DNA of 64,000 bases from Sorghum bicolor (taxonomy: Eukaryota > Streptophyta > Magnoliopsida > Poales > Poaceae): assembly GCF_000003195.3 (NCBI RefSeq), contig NC_012870.2:53464049-53528048 (forward strand). Reading direction: 5' to 3'. Shown here one piece after another: positions 21,950-31,559 of this stretch. Positions within the stretch are counted from its first letter, which is position 1. Each line of letters begins with the position of its first letter. The translations under genes and the position numbers were made by a program. The notes below the pieces were generated by a model. That model searched no databases. It saw only the letters and a program-made list of their open reading frames with translations, and was not told where the DNA came from.

Positions 21950-23189
21950 TCAGTTGTCCTGGGATTCGTTGGATGGCGGAGTCGGTACTTCTGGCGGCGC
22001 CTCTTCTTCATGTATAGTTATCTTCTCTCTCCACACCTGACTCGGTGCTTCGGTCTCCTCAGGATAATTCTGTTTAAACTGTACGTCTTCTGACCTTACC
22101 ACTTTTCCTTCATAGTCTGCCCATCCGTCCTTGATGATTTGCCTCCTCTGGCTGCGGTTGCATCGTTTCCTGACCTGCTTAGAGTCTTCAACGATATAGT
22201 TAGGGTCAGTAAAATAGCGGCGTACCTTCTCTGAGGGGAAGTGCATATGGACTTCTCCAGTTCCTGATTGCTTTAACAGTGCTGAGGAACGGTCTTCAAA
22301 GGATGATGGGTGGATCGTATTCGTCTTCTCCCATGTCAATAACCTGAAAGTCTGTGTAGACAAAACGATCGTCTATTTTGATAGGGACATCAGTTACTAT
22401 ACCTTTAACCTCTCGAAATATCTGATATGCCATCTGGAGCAGAATGTATGTTGGTCTTAGGGGCATGGTTCCGAACAAGAGGCGATAGGTGACTGCGGCC
22501 ATTATGTTGACGCCCGATCCGGTGTCGCAAAACGTCTTGTAGAAGTTGTATCCATTTATGGAGCAATAGATGCTTGGCATTCCTGGGTCGTCCTTCTTGG
22601 TCTGAAATGGTGACTTAAGTTGATGATCTTGACCTCCTTGAACTGCAGTGACCATCTTAGCTGACTCGGTCCACACTTGCTTGTTCCTGTTCCTCCTGTT
22701 GGTCCTCTTCCTTGGTTCATGTCGAGATTGCTCTGGGATTTGTGTAGTCTTGTTCTTGAAGAAAAATGTCTCCTTTCTCCCTTTGATGTAGAAACTGATC
22801 TTGGCAGCACTAGCGTAGATGACAGCTCCCGAGGTGTTTAAGAATGGCCTCCCTAAGATGATGGGTGCCTTCTCATCATTACCGGTCTCTATCACCAAGA
22901 AGTCTGCTAGGGCGTACAAGGTACCAACTCGGACACAAAGATTCTTCAATATTCCCTTTGGGAAAGTTAACGCCTGATCTGCAAACTGCAAACACATGGT
23001 TGTTTCTAATAAAGGATATGTAAAGAATTTTTCATAGAGTACCCTGGGCATAATGTTGACACTAGAGCCAAAGTCGCAGAGTGCTTCTGGGACGTCCACC
23101 ATGCTGATGGAGATTGGGATGACGAGGCGTCCTGGATCGCCTCTCTTGACTGGCAGAAGGTCAGTAGTGAATTCAGTGACGGGGTTACT
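21950..23189 (-). pseudogene. Tandem protease-like domains of the Athila-type element
   Basis: Two retropepsin-like segments follow one another on the minus strand. The first (about 23102-22750) contains ALCDFGSSVNIMPRVL and KAPIILGRPFLNTSGAVI. The second (about 22580-22290) contains TFCDTGSGVNIMAAVTY and EYDPPIIL, with a stop where the G of ILGRPFL is expected. Between them is a lysine/arginine-rich linker, and a charged tail (to 21950) follows. Each has a D-x-G active-site triad plus the downstream I-I-L-G-R motif, so they look like two domains rather than two halves of one. Retropepsins normally act as homodimers. The upstream frame runs from gag with only a TAG between them. Confidence 0.75.
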
Positions 23190-24426
23190 CTAGTTATTAC
23201 CTGCATTAAACATGTCTACAAGATTTGCAGATTCTAATCCTTTCGGTTGTGATGGTATACCGGGGTTAGTAGCAGGAACAGCAGTAGCTATTTGATTTAA
23301 CTGGGATTCAATCATTTTATTAAAGCTAATTTGATTCTTGATGGAAGTAGAGAAATTATCCATTCTATTATTTATATTTTCTAGCATTTTATCATTAGAT
23401 GCCAATTTCTTAGATAGGTTATCCATTAGCTTTTCTTGATTAGACACTAACTCTCTTAGAGGTGGAAAATTATTATTATTGTTAGAATTGTTACCTTGAT
23501 AATTACCTGAGTAGTTAGGCCTCTGTTGATTCCAACCTTGATTTTGTTGAGGACGGTTCTAGTTGTTGTTGTTGTTGATGTAGTTCACATCCTCAAGCAT
23601 CTCAGGGCAGTGATTGCCTGAGTGTCTAGTGTCTCCACACTCCTCACAAGTCATGTGAGAGTCATAGATGTGCATAACTTCTTTCTTATCTCTAGCTCTA
23701 TCATCGAGCTTCTTCATGAGCAGGTCTAGCTTTGCAGACAGCATGTCTACCTCCTTGAGCTGATGCATACCTCCACCTTTCTTCCGTGTCTGGGTCCTCT
23801 CTTCATTCCAACTTTGGTTGGACGCCGTCTTCTCCACAAGAGTTGTGGCTTGTGGTATGGTGAGTGATAAGAATGCTCCTCTAGCTGCAGCATCCATGGT
23901 CTCTCGGGCACTGTTGCCGAGCCCATGATAAAACGTCTGCATCAGTAGCCAACTCTCCATTCCATGATGGGGATATTCTAGGTGTAGTCTTGGAAGCGCT
24001 CCTATGCTTCTGGAACAGATTCATCATGTTGTTGTTGAAAACTTGTAATCTTCCCACGGAGAGCATTGGTCTTGCCCATGGGAAAGAACTTAGCCAGAAA
24101 GTTCGTAGAGCAGAGTGCCCACGTAGTATTCTTCTCCTTTGTAGCGTAGAACCACTGCTTCGCTCTCCCTAACAGTGAGAATGGGAAGAGGCGAAGTAGT
24201 ATAGCATCTCTGGGGACTCCTGATATGGTAAATGTGCTGCAAATCTCCAGAAAATGTTGGAGATGAGCACTAGCATCTTCGTGTGCCTTCCCACAGAACT
24301 GGTTGGATTGCACCATGTTGATAAGTCTAGGCTTGAGCTCAAAGTTGCCATAGATATCTGCAGCAGGTCCAGTACAATGTTGTCCGTAGTGGGAGCTGAG
24401 AACTCGCGGATCGATTTGTTCGCCAT
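23190..24426 (-). pseudogene. Athila-type gag (RT-less element)
   Basis: It begins MANKSIREFSAPT on the minus strand. After a frameshift near 24350 it gives FELKPRLINMVQ, DASAHLQHFLEICSTF, RLFPFSLLGRAKQWF and NFLAKFFPMGKTNALR, the Athila gag core. A CEECGDTRHSGNHC knuckle (about 23640) and an asparagine/glutamine-rich segment follow. A coiled-coil-like LDNLSKKLASNDKMLENI region (about 23420) leads to the protease. The stop at EA*ERFQ is a TAG where Trp is expected. Gag forms the particle that packages element RNA. Confidence 0.8.
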
Positions 24427-24715
24427 GGCTTCGAATTCTGAAGACAAGTTCCGGTGATCTTCTTGATTGGACGAAGCTTCTTGCTGAAGTGTTGATGATC
24501 CCTTCTTGACCTTGGCTCTAGTTTTTCTAAATAACGCTTCGGGATTGTCAACAAAATTTCCTGGAAGATGTCTTCTATTCGTACATTCCCCTACATAAGA
24601 TAAAATAGAAAAATATCAGGGTAAAACTGTATGGGAGAATTGATAAGCTCAATCAGATTAGTGATGCGAATGATGACACAAAATTCTATATCCATTCCTG
24701 ATTAGTAATCAACCT

Positions 24716-24733
24716 TCCCCGGCAACGGCGCCA
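24716..24733 (-). promoter_or_regulatory. Primer-binding site of the RT-less Athila-type element
   Basis: On minus, TGGCGCCGTTGCCGGGGA starts 8 bases after the end of the 5' LTR, preceded by AGCATTTT. This is the class usually assigned to tRNA-Asp priming in Athila elements. The same arrangement occurs at 60925-60942. Confidence 0.7.
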
Positions 24734-24741
24734 AAAATGCT

Positions 24742-26384
24742 TGTTGAGTATTCTTAACATCACTATCAAAGGTAGACTTAGTTTTCTAATTCTGATAACG
24801 GTGCCAAAAATGCCAAACCTATCCCTCATACCTCTTAAGCCAAGTTGTCATCCCCAGCATGACATGAGAGACGCGGTATTGAAATATGCAATTGCTCATC
24901 TAAATAAATAATGAATGGGATCTGCAAGCGCACAGATTAATACCGATGTAGCATTTTAACCGGGAAGTAGGTATCGTTATTTATATTTTTACCACTGGGA
25001 AGGGATTAGTAACCATCAATGTTGATTATAGAATAGAATAGAGAATTGAGTATCTATGATTGCATGTATAATTGAAAACATTTATCTAACTCTCTCATAC
25101 AGGGTTAAGTGTCACATAAAGGATATATATAAAGTATGAATAGTGACAAAGATAATTAATCTGATCAGCATAACTAGCCACATAATAAATATGATAAGCA
25201 CCTCAATTAGATACTCTAGAAAGTCAATAGCATGGTATTAGAACGAACTACAAGAATATTTCCTAAGTTATTCTTAACTATACAGTCTAGCATTATCATA
25301 GTTACTGCAAGCATACTTAGCAATCATTGCAAGACAAGATGAGTGATATTAGCAAGGTAAATGAGAAACATAGCAATCCCTGCCCTGTAATAATATTGCT
25401 CTGCCAGCCCAATACACGAGAGGGAGACTATATAAGAATCAATGAAGCTCTCACTATCACGAACTACCCCACGATCTGGCATATTGGGTACAATCGCAGA
25501 TAAATACGGTATAAGCACCACGCCTACACAATATCTATCATTTACCCATGGATTCGATGGATAAACGCTTTACGATCCTAAGCATGTATATAGATCCAAT
25601 CTAACTAAGCCAAGTACATAACTATGATAAACTAAGAACAATATAATCTTGAATATAAACAAGTAGAGCAAAGTCATAAGTTATATATTGAAGTAGAACA
25701 AAGTCATATTCATAATATTGAAGAACAACTATGATTAGACAATTAGAAGAACAATTAGAGAATTACTAAGAATCCTCTTGACAGATCCGGAAACCAATCG
25801 AAGATTGACTCCTTCTAGTTCTAATCCTATGTAGCTATGCTAATCTAGATGTCTAATTGATGTGGTGGCTCTAGGCTTGATCAGAGGCTTCTTCTCCCTT
25901 GAGAATAATGAATTAGGGTTGAGAGGCTCTCTCCTCCAGGGGTCAGGGAGTCTGGTTTTATAGTCCCTCCAAGTGAATATGGGTCGTCAGATCAAACCGA
26001 CATTGATTGAACGGTTATCCTTGATCCTTTAGGTCGGTGGAGATTGATCCTGAAAGAGAGTTCTGATTGGACTCAGAGAGGGGGCGGGCGCCCTGGTCAC
26101 CTGGGCGGGCGCCCAGGGCCAGGCTTTGTTTCGCCTCCGCTTCGTTCTCGTGGCTTCTGGAGTCTTCTAGATGTAAGATAATTGCGCGGCACGTTGATAT
26201 CTCTATGTAATCCTGACATGTGGGCCTTTTTTCCGTATTTCGTGATAACCCCCTGCAGAAATAGACAAACACCAAAACTCGTGGAATTCTGCCAGATAAA
26301 ACCCTAAGTCTGAATGTTAATTTCATTTGGATCTTTTTCTTTGTTTATTTGATAATTAAATTTGATACTTAAGGACCGTCAACA
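24742..26384 (-). repeat. 5' LTR of the RT-less Athila-type element
   Basis: 1643 bp; plus-strand ends TGTTGAGTATTC...GGACCGTCAACA. It pairs with 18125-19784 and borders the primer-binding site on its left and the target duplication GGGTT on its right. Confidence 0.9.
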
Positions 26385-26389
26385 GGGTT

Positions 26390-27656
26390 CATCGCAGTTA
26401 TAGCAAAGACCCATCTTGCAACGCTCTGCCATCTCCTCTGGCGAGAGGCGCTTGAACGTGTGTGGAGTAGAGGGCGCCGAGGAGGATGTCAATGCTGAGG
26501 TAGCTGACGTCAGAGTAGTGGGAAGGGCGGCCTGCCCGCCCGTAGCGCGATGTGCCGGCCATGGGAACAGGGAGGCATTGCGCCGCTCGTAAGCGCGCGC
26601 CAACCGCATAGCATGCTGCAAGTCCTGGGGTTCATGAAGCTCGTCATCGATGCGGATGTAGTCTGGTAAGCCGCCGGTGAAGAGGCGTGCTTTCTGCAGC
26701 GTGGAGAGCTTGCCCGCATGCACTGCGCGGGCCTAGAACGCCTCCATGTACGCATCCACTAACGTGTCGAATGGAAGACGGGCCAGGTCCGATAGGTGGT
26801 TGGTGCTAAGGGCAGGACCGAAGCACTACTTGCAGTAGAGATGAAAATCTGGCCATGACAGCCTACGGATGTCGTTCTCCAGGACAAGAAATCACTGCTG
26901 CGCGACGCCGGTGAGGTGGTAGGAAGCCATCCACACCTTGTCAGCCTCCCGCATCTGTTGACCATAGAAGAACTGCTCGCACTTGTTAAGCCAACCGAGC
27001 AGGTCCTCCTTGCCCTCGTAGATGGGAAAAGAGAGCTTGTGGTACTTGGGCACGGTGTTACCCTCCCAGTCTGGCTGAAGGGGAGGATATGGTGCTGCCA
27101 CCGACATGTCGAGGGTAGGCACCAGGGGAAGCCATTGCATGATGGAGTTGAACGAGGGCACCAGCGACGGGGAGTGCGGGAAGTTGATCGGATTGATCGG
27201 CATGCCCCTGCCTTCAGCTGGAGCAGCCAACCGCGATCCGGGTGCTGCCGACAAGGGCAGTGGAACGGACGACAATGGTGCCCCTGCTGAGTCGCTTGCT
27301 ATTGGAACCTCCGAGATCACCGGCGCAGATGTCACGGGCAAAGCTGGGATGCTCCCAAATCCCGGTAGACCAAACTGTGGGAGCGCAGGGCGACCGTCGA
27401 GCGCTGAGAGGCGAGCCCCCTGGTCCGCCAGCTAGTGATTGATGGCCGACATCTGCAGTTGGAGCCCAGTGATGGCTGCTGTCAAGGCCTGAAGCGCCTC
27501 CGTGGTGGTGACAGCCAATGGCATGGCTGGCATGGCGGGAATCATAGCGCCGGAGGAGCTGACCAGCGACAGGGAGGCACTGTAGCTGGGCAGTCCAGTG
27601 GTGGGGGCAGCGGGGGGCGGAGAGGCCACCGTCGAAGAGTCCCCAGATGTCGCCAT
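26390..27656 (-). pseudogene. Reina gag, cut by the nested element
   Basis: The minus-strand frame starts MATSGDSSTVASPPP and contains LQALTAAITGLQLQMSA. The conserved gag core follows: YHKLSFPIYEGKEDLLGWLN, QMREADKVWMASYHLTG, ARLFTGGLPDYIRID. The frame ends in the first half of the zinc knuckle (LCYNCDEP), where the Athila-type element inserted. Stops fall at INH*LADQ and AF*ARAV (TAG for an expected Gln) and at AQQ*FLVL (TGA for an expected Trp). Confidence 0.8.
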
Positions 27657-27666
27657 GGAGTCTGAT

Positions 27667-27678
27667 AGTCTGATACTA
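27667..27678 (-). promoter_or_regulatory. Reina primer-binding site
   Basis: On minus, TAGTATCAGACT lies 3 bases inside the 5' LTR. It differs at a few positions from TGGTATCAGAGC, the complement of initiator tRNA-Met. Confidence 0.5.
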
Positions 27679-27681
27679 GGT

Positions 27682-28088
27682 TGTTACGGCGCGTCTTGCT
27701 GCGAAGGAAGTATGGAGGGGAGACAGGCAGGTGTGGGCGCAGCAGCTGGCAGCGAGCTGGAGCCGTGGCTGGTTGCTGTAGATCTGGGAGCAGAGGTAGG
27801 GGAAGGCGCCAAGCGCCCTAGGGAGATATAAATCTCAATCCTGGGCTAAGCCCTTTTCATTTACCAAACCAAACTCTTATAGTAGTCCTTTACAAAACCT
27901 GATAACAACTCTAACCCCTAACAAACTCTAGCTAACAAATCTCTATGGATAGAATTAAATAACTAAGACTCCTAAAATCAGGGGACTCCCCTGATAGCAC
28001 GGTGGCTGGGCAGCCGTGCGCAGCACAGCCCCCCTATCAGGCACTAGCTCCCCTATCCCTCCTCTTGTATATGTTGCCGGTCATAACA
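27682..28088 (-). repeat. 5' LTR of the Reina element
   Basis: 407 bp, the partner of 14022-14429. It borders the primer-binding site on its left and the duplication GTAAG on its right. Confidence 0.9.
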
Positions 28089-28093
28089 GTAAG

Positions 28094-29350
28094 AGCCTCA
28101 TGGAGTGCTACGTTAGACATGATGATTGCATCATCATTGTTTTCTTTGCGGAATATTCTTACCAATCTCTCCATAGTTAGACCACATCATATAGTTTCTC
28201 ATGAACCCCCAAGTGACATCATATCTGCTCCATGTTAACCCATTTCCTGACATTATTGCAATCTCTGCCTGAACAAAATACAGGTTGCCCATCCCCAACA
28301 TCGGCTACGGTGGCCACGATTAAGGTGTTGATGCCCATTAAGTACCACAAGTCCGTAGATGTCAGACCATAAATCCATCCTCAATCCATCTCTGCACAAA
28401 AAAATATCTACTTTGAAACTAAAAAATGGTGACTAAATCATGAACAATAATTGTAAATCAAAACAATGAGTTGCTACGTGTCACATTGATGTACTCATAA
28501 AATATGAAATTGGTTGCCCCTTTCTGAAGAACAATTATTGTACACTTCGTCATACCACATAAAAAATGAGACTAATTACAAAAGAATAAAAATTGGAGAG
28601 TCAATCATGAACAACAATTGTAGCCCCAAAGAATCGGCTTGCTGATCAAAATTGAAATTGGTAGCCCAATTGAAAAATCTCTACTCAAATCCATACAAAA
28701 TAATGGGTTTGCTCATCAAAGCATCACATATATACAATCATCAAAACCACCATGTAATTTTATTTTAATTATAATGGGTTCATAGACACCAACCTTTTGG
28801 AAGATGGATTCACCACAATTTGAATTCCTTCCTCAAGATCCAATTGAAAAGAGCTCTCTAAATGGAGAAATAACTAGAATGAAAATTAACGAATCTAGTC
28901 ATCAAAACAATTGTAAAACTACAAATTCAAAGGAGTGGATGCTTGCTACTAACCTTAAAGCAAGAAGATTATGCCCATACATGAAAATCCAAGACCTGCA
29001 TTGAGCATTTTGGTGAAAAATGGCCGCAAGAGGGAGAGGTGGGGAATGCCACCTCCTTGGGCGAGTGTGCTCGGGATGGGAGGACGAAGGGAGGAGGATG
29101 TCGGCTTTATACTATGGACAACACCACTGCCGAGTCAAGCGAAAAGCCGGTAGTGATAGCACATCAACACGTTCAAGCCACGAACCCGTAATGACATATC
29201 ACTACTGGTTCTAGCCATCAACCGACAGTGATATGGGTCTTCATTTTCAGTTTTCGAGGACCCCCAATCATTTTCTGATTTTTGAGCTAACCGATAATGA
29301 AGACTTATCGTTGCCTTTTCAGAGAAACCGACAATGATGGGCCGCTAGTG
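28094..29350 (-). mobile_element. CACTA element, N-terminal transposase part and terminus
   Basis: The right end, read on minus, starts CACTAGCGGCCCATCATTG, a CACTA terminus. Subterminal repeats of ACCGACAATGAT, ACCGACAGTGAT and CCGATAATGA follow (about 29140-29340). Further in, about 28400-28120 encodes pieces of the transposase-associated domain: RWIYGLTSTDLWYLM, CSGRDCNNVRKWVNMEQI and GFMRNYMMWSNYGE. It is continuous with 13612-14016 across the Reina insertion. The opposite terminus was not found, so the element is probably truncated. About 28450-29000 is AT-rich and shows no coding. Confidence 0.65.
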
Positions 29351-29587
29351 AAGGTCGATTCTATAGTAGCTTAGATCTGCCACTGGCTCAGCGACCACGT
29401 GGTGTTCAAAGGTCGTTGCCAAGCAACATTTTTGTACAATTTTTAGGTAAGCACCTCAACGGTTAGAACTACTTGACCATTTTGTACGAATTATATAAGA
29501 AACTAATAACCTAACCTTCCTTTTAGCTAAATGTGAAAGGAAGCACGTCCTTTCTCCTTTAGTGGGATAGTCAAAACTCTAAATGTC

Positions 29588-29904
29588 CAATACTGCTACG
29601 CCCAGGATTTGTAGGGGCGGCTAAAGAGTGTTTGTAGGGGCGGCTCGGCAACCCACCCCTATGACACCGTTGCTACAAATCGATGATTTGTAGTGGCGGT
29701 TCTCTAGCGGCTAGTGTTACGAGCAACTCTACCAACCATCCTTACAAATTAGATTTGTAGGGGCAGCCTGGAACACCAGCCGCCCCTATAATTCCTATTT
29801 ATAGGAGCGGTTCAATCTAGATTGACCCATTTGTAGGGGCCGCTCGTATCACGGGCTGCCCCTACTGTGGATCCCAGGCACGCCCATTATAGGAGCAGCT
29901 AGTG
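29588..29904. repeat. CACTA-like subterminal repeat block (TTTGTAGGGGCGGCT family)
   Basis: The word TTTGTAGGGGCGGCT and close variants recur about six times in both orientations over 300 bp. The right edge, read on minus, begins CACTAGCTGCTCC. This is the usual look of the ends of a small non-autonomous CACTA element. The left end (CAATACTGCTACG) is a poor CACTA match. Confidence 0.5.
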
Positions 29905-30806
29905 ATGGAGCCGAACCAACAAAAAAGACCTTTTTTAGATAAAGGAAATTGATATTTCCGGCTTCAGTCATCCTCTCACGAGGATTACAACAGGCCAAAT
30001 TATTACATCGGACGTCTAGTGAAACAGGTAAGACCTACGTCACGTGAGTACACTGGATCAACTGAAACAAAACTGATAAAAAATATATATATTACATCTC
30101 CAATAAGGAACTATGACTTGCACTGGTAAGACCACCAAGTCACTAATCGACATCAAGACACGTCTAGTAGACTTAGAGGATACCGACCGCCATTGGAGAT
30201 TCCGGACACTATAACCTGGCAACGGAACAAAGCTCCTAGTACACCTGCAAGGGACATACCAATACCAATTCGGCGCCAAAGCCGACACTCCGTGGGATCA
30301 TCCAAAAGCGATGTCTCCAACGAGCATATGACATCCAAAGACGCCATCATCACCCACCAGAAACACCGATGTTGGGTTTTCACCCGGGAGATCCTGATGT
30401 AAGACCTGACGACGCCTCTAGCCGTCTAAACACCACTAGAAACACCGATGTTGGGATCAGTGACCAAGTCGCACACCGCCGCCGCCACCGCACATGGATC
30501 CTCCCAACCTCCTGCGCTCCACCCATCGCCGCGTTGTCCGCCCCACCTCCAAGCCATGGTCAAGCGCCGGACTGCTGCGCCTTCCCAGGCTCTTGGCCGG
30601 TGCCGCCACAAACGCGAGCGGCACCCTCGCCGTGCCCCGTGTAGCACCAGCGAGGTGCCCCCCGAATCGCGACTAACCAGCGCCGCCACTCCACCAAACA
30701 GGGCCCCGCCGCCACCATCTTGTTGCTACAAATCGTTTCTGTGGTAGTGTAGGCAACATGAAACTGAAGGTCTATGTTGTAGTTACTGAGATCCACAGAT
30801 TATATA
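29905..30806. other. Unassigned region with a possible CACTA edge
   Basis: It contains a repeated word (AAACACCGATGTTGGG at about 30362 and 30438) and a GC-rich stretch (30470-30720) with overlapping low-complexity open frames on both strands. The edge CACTACCACAGAAACG on minus at 30749 resembles a CACTA terminus. No conserved protein domain is visible. Confidence 0.35.
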
Positions 30807-31559
30807 TGTTGAATATAATGGGCCTTTAGCCCATAATTATATTTGATGATTAATTCAAGGGCCCATAATAAATGCTATAATGAAAACGGTTTAGTAGCGT
30901 ATTGATGATTGACCATGTGTTAACTCAACTTAAATAGGTGGCCTTTGTTAGCTCCTATGGAGAAGTTGAGGAAGGGAAAAGGGGTGCCACACGCGCACGC
31001 ACGCGCCGCCGCCGCTGCCGAGCCGTGCTTGTCTTGTCTTGTCTTCTCTTGTCTTGTCGAGGTCGAGACGAGACGACACGAGACACAAGAGGACCAGACC
31101 GGACGTGACGTGGCACACACGTGGTGAATAAGGAAAGGGAGGAAAACGGGATCTGACTGTTGTGTAATTAATGGCAATTAATTGCTAATTGATTGACTTG
31201 TTTATGGCAATTAAATGTGATTGAATTTTCCTTCTGGGGCCTATATAATTCCATACGCGTGACACACTTTCCTTACCTGCGAGACACAATCAGTCCTCTC
31301 TCTTCCTGTCGAGTCGCTCTCTGTCCATCCCCGTCCCGAACCTCTGCGCGCACAGAGATCGGGAGAGCAAGCCTCCAGAACCCGACGCCCTACATCGAGA
31401 CACCTGCTCGGATGTGCGGGCAATCAGTTTTTTAGGGAGCGTCTTCCGCGACTGCTCACCGACGAGATCGTCTTCTTCCACTCCGGCGGATCGAGATCGT
31501 TTTCGTCTTCTTCCTGGTGGCGCCAAGTGGTCGGCTTCGTCTTCTTCCTGGTGCCGCCG
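30807..31559 (+). repeat. 5' LTR and leader of the copia element (left part)
   Basis: It starts TGTTGAATATAATGGGCC, matching 47413-47522. A TATA box TATATAA lies at 31243-31249. The LTR's 3' boundary cannot be fixed because the partner LTR is truncated. No primer-binding site is recognisable before the Tekay insertion or just after it (42719-42785). Confidence 0.7.

Larger units (their letters stand above)
18125..26384 (-). mobile_element. Athila-type LTR element lacking RT/integrase, nested in Reina gag
   Basis: Long LTRs (18125-19784 and 24742-26384; 1660 and 1643 bp) are flanked by the exact duplication GGGTT (18120-18124 and 26385-26389). The primer-binding site reads TGGCGCCGTTGCCGGGGA on the minus strand, and a GGGGGAG polypurine tract adjoins the 3' LTR. 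Only gag and protease-like coding is present, and about 2.1 kb between it and the 3' LTR has no RT or integrase. It must have been mobilised by proteins of another element. Its LTR family is related to the Athila-type element at 47523. Confidence 0.85.
14022..28088 (-). mobile_element. Reina-type chromovirus (Ty3-gypsy), hosting a nested insertion
   Basis: Two LTRs of about 408 bp (14022-14429 and 27682-28088), with TG...CA ends, are flanked by the 5-bp duplication GTAAG (14017-14021 and 28089-28093). By eye they differ at roughly 20 positions (about 5%). Removing the nested element leaves about 5.8 kb with gag, protease, RT, RNase H, integrase and a C-terminal chromodomain on the minus strand. 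The small size, short LTRs, chromodomain and Met-tRNA-like primer site fit the Reina clade. It landed in a CACTA transposase remnant. Confidence 0.85.

Noticed and set aside
30369..30747. Proline/arginine-rich frames as a host gene
   Set aside because: Low-complexity GC-rich sequence open in several frames at once, with no domain or intron structure.
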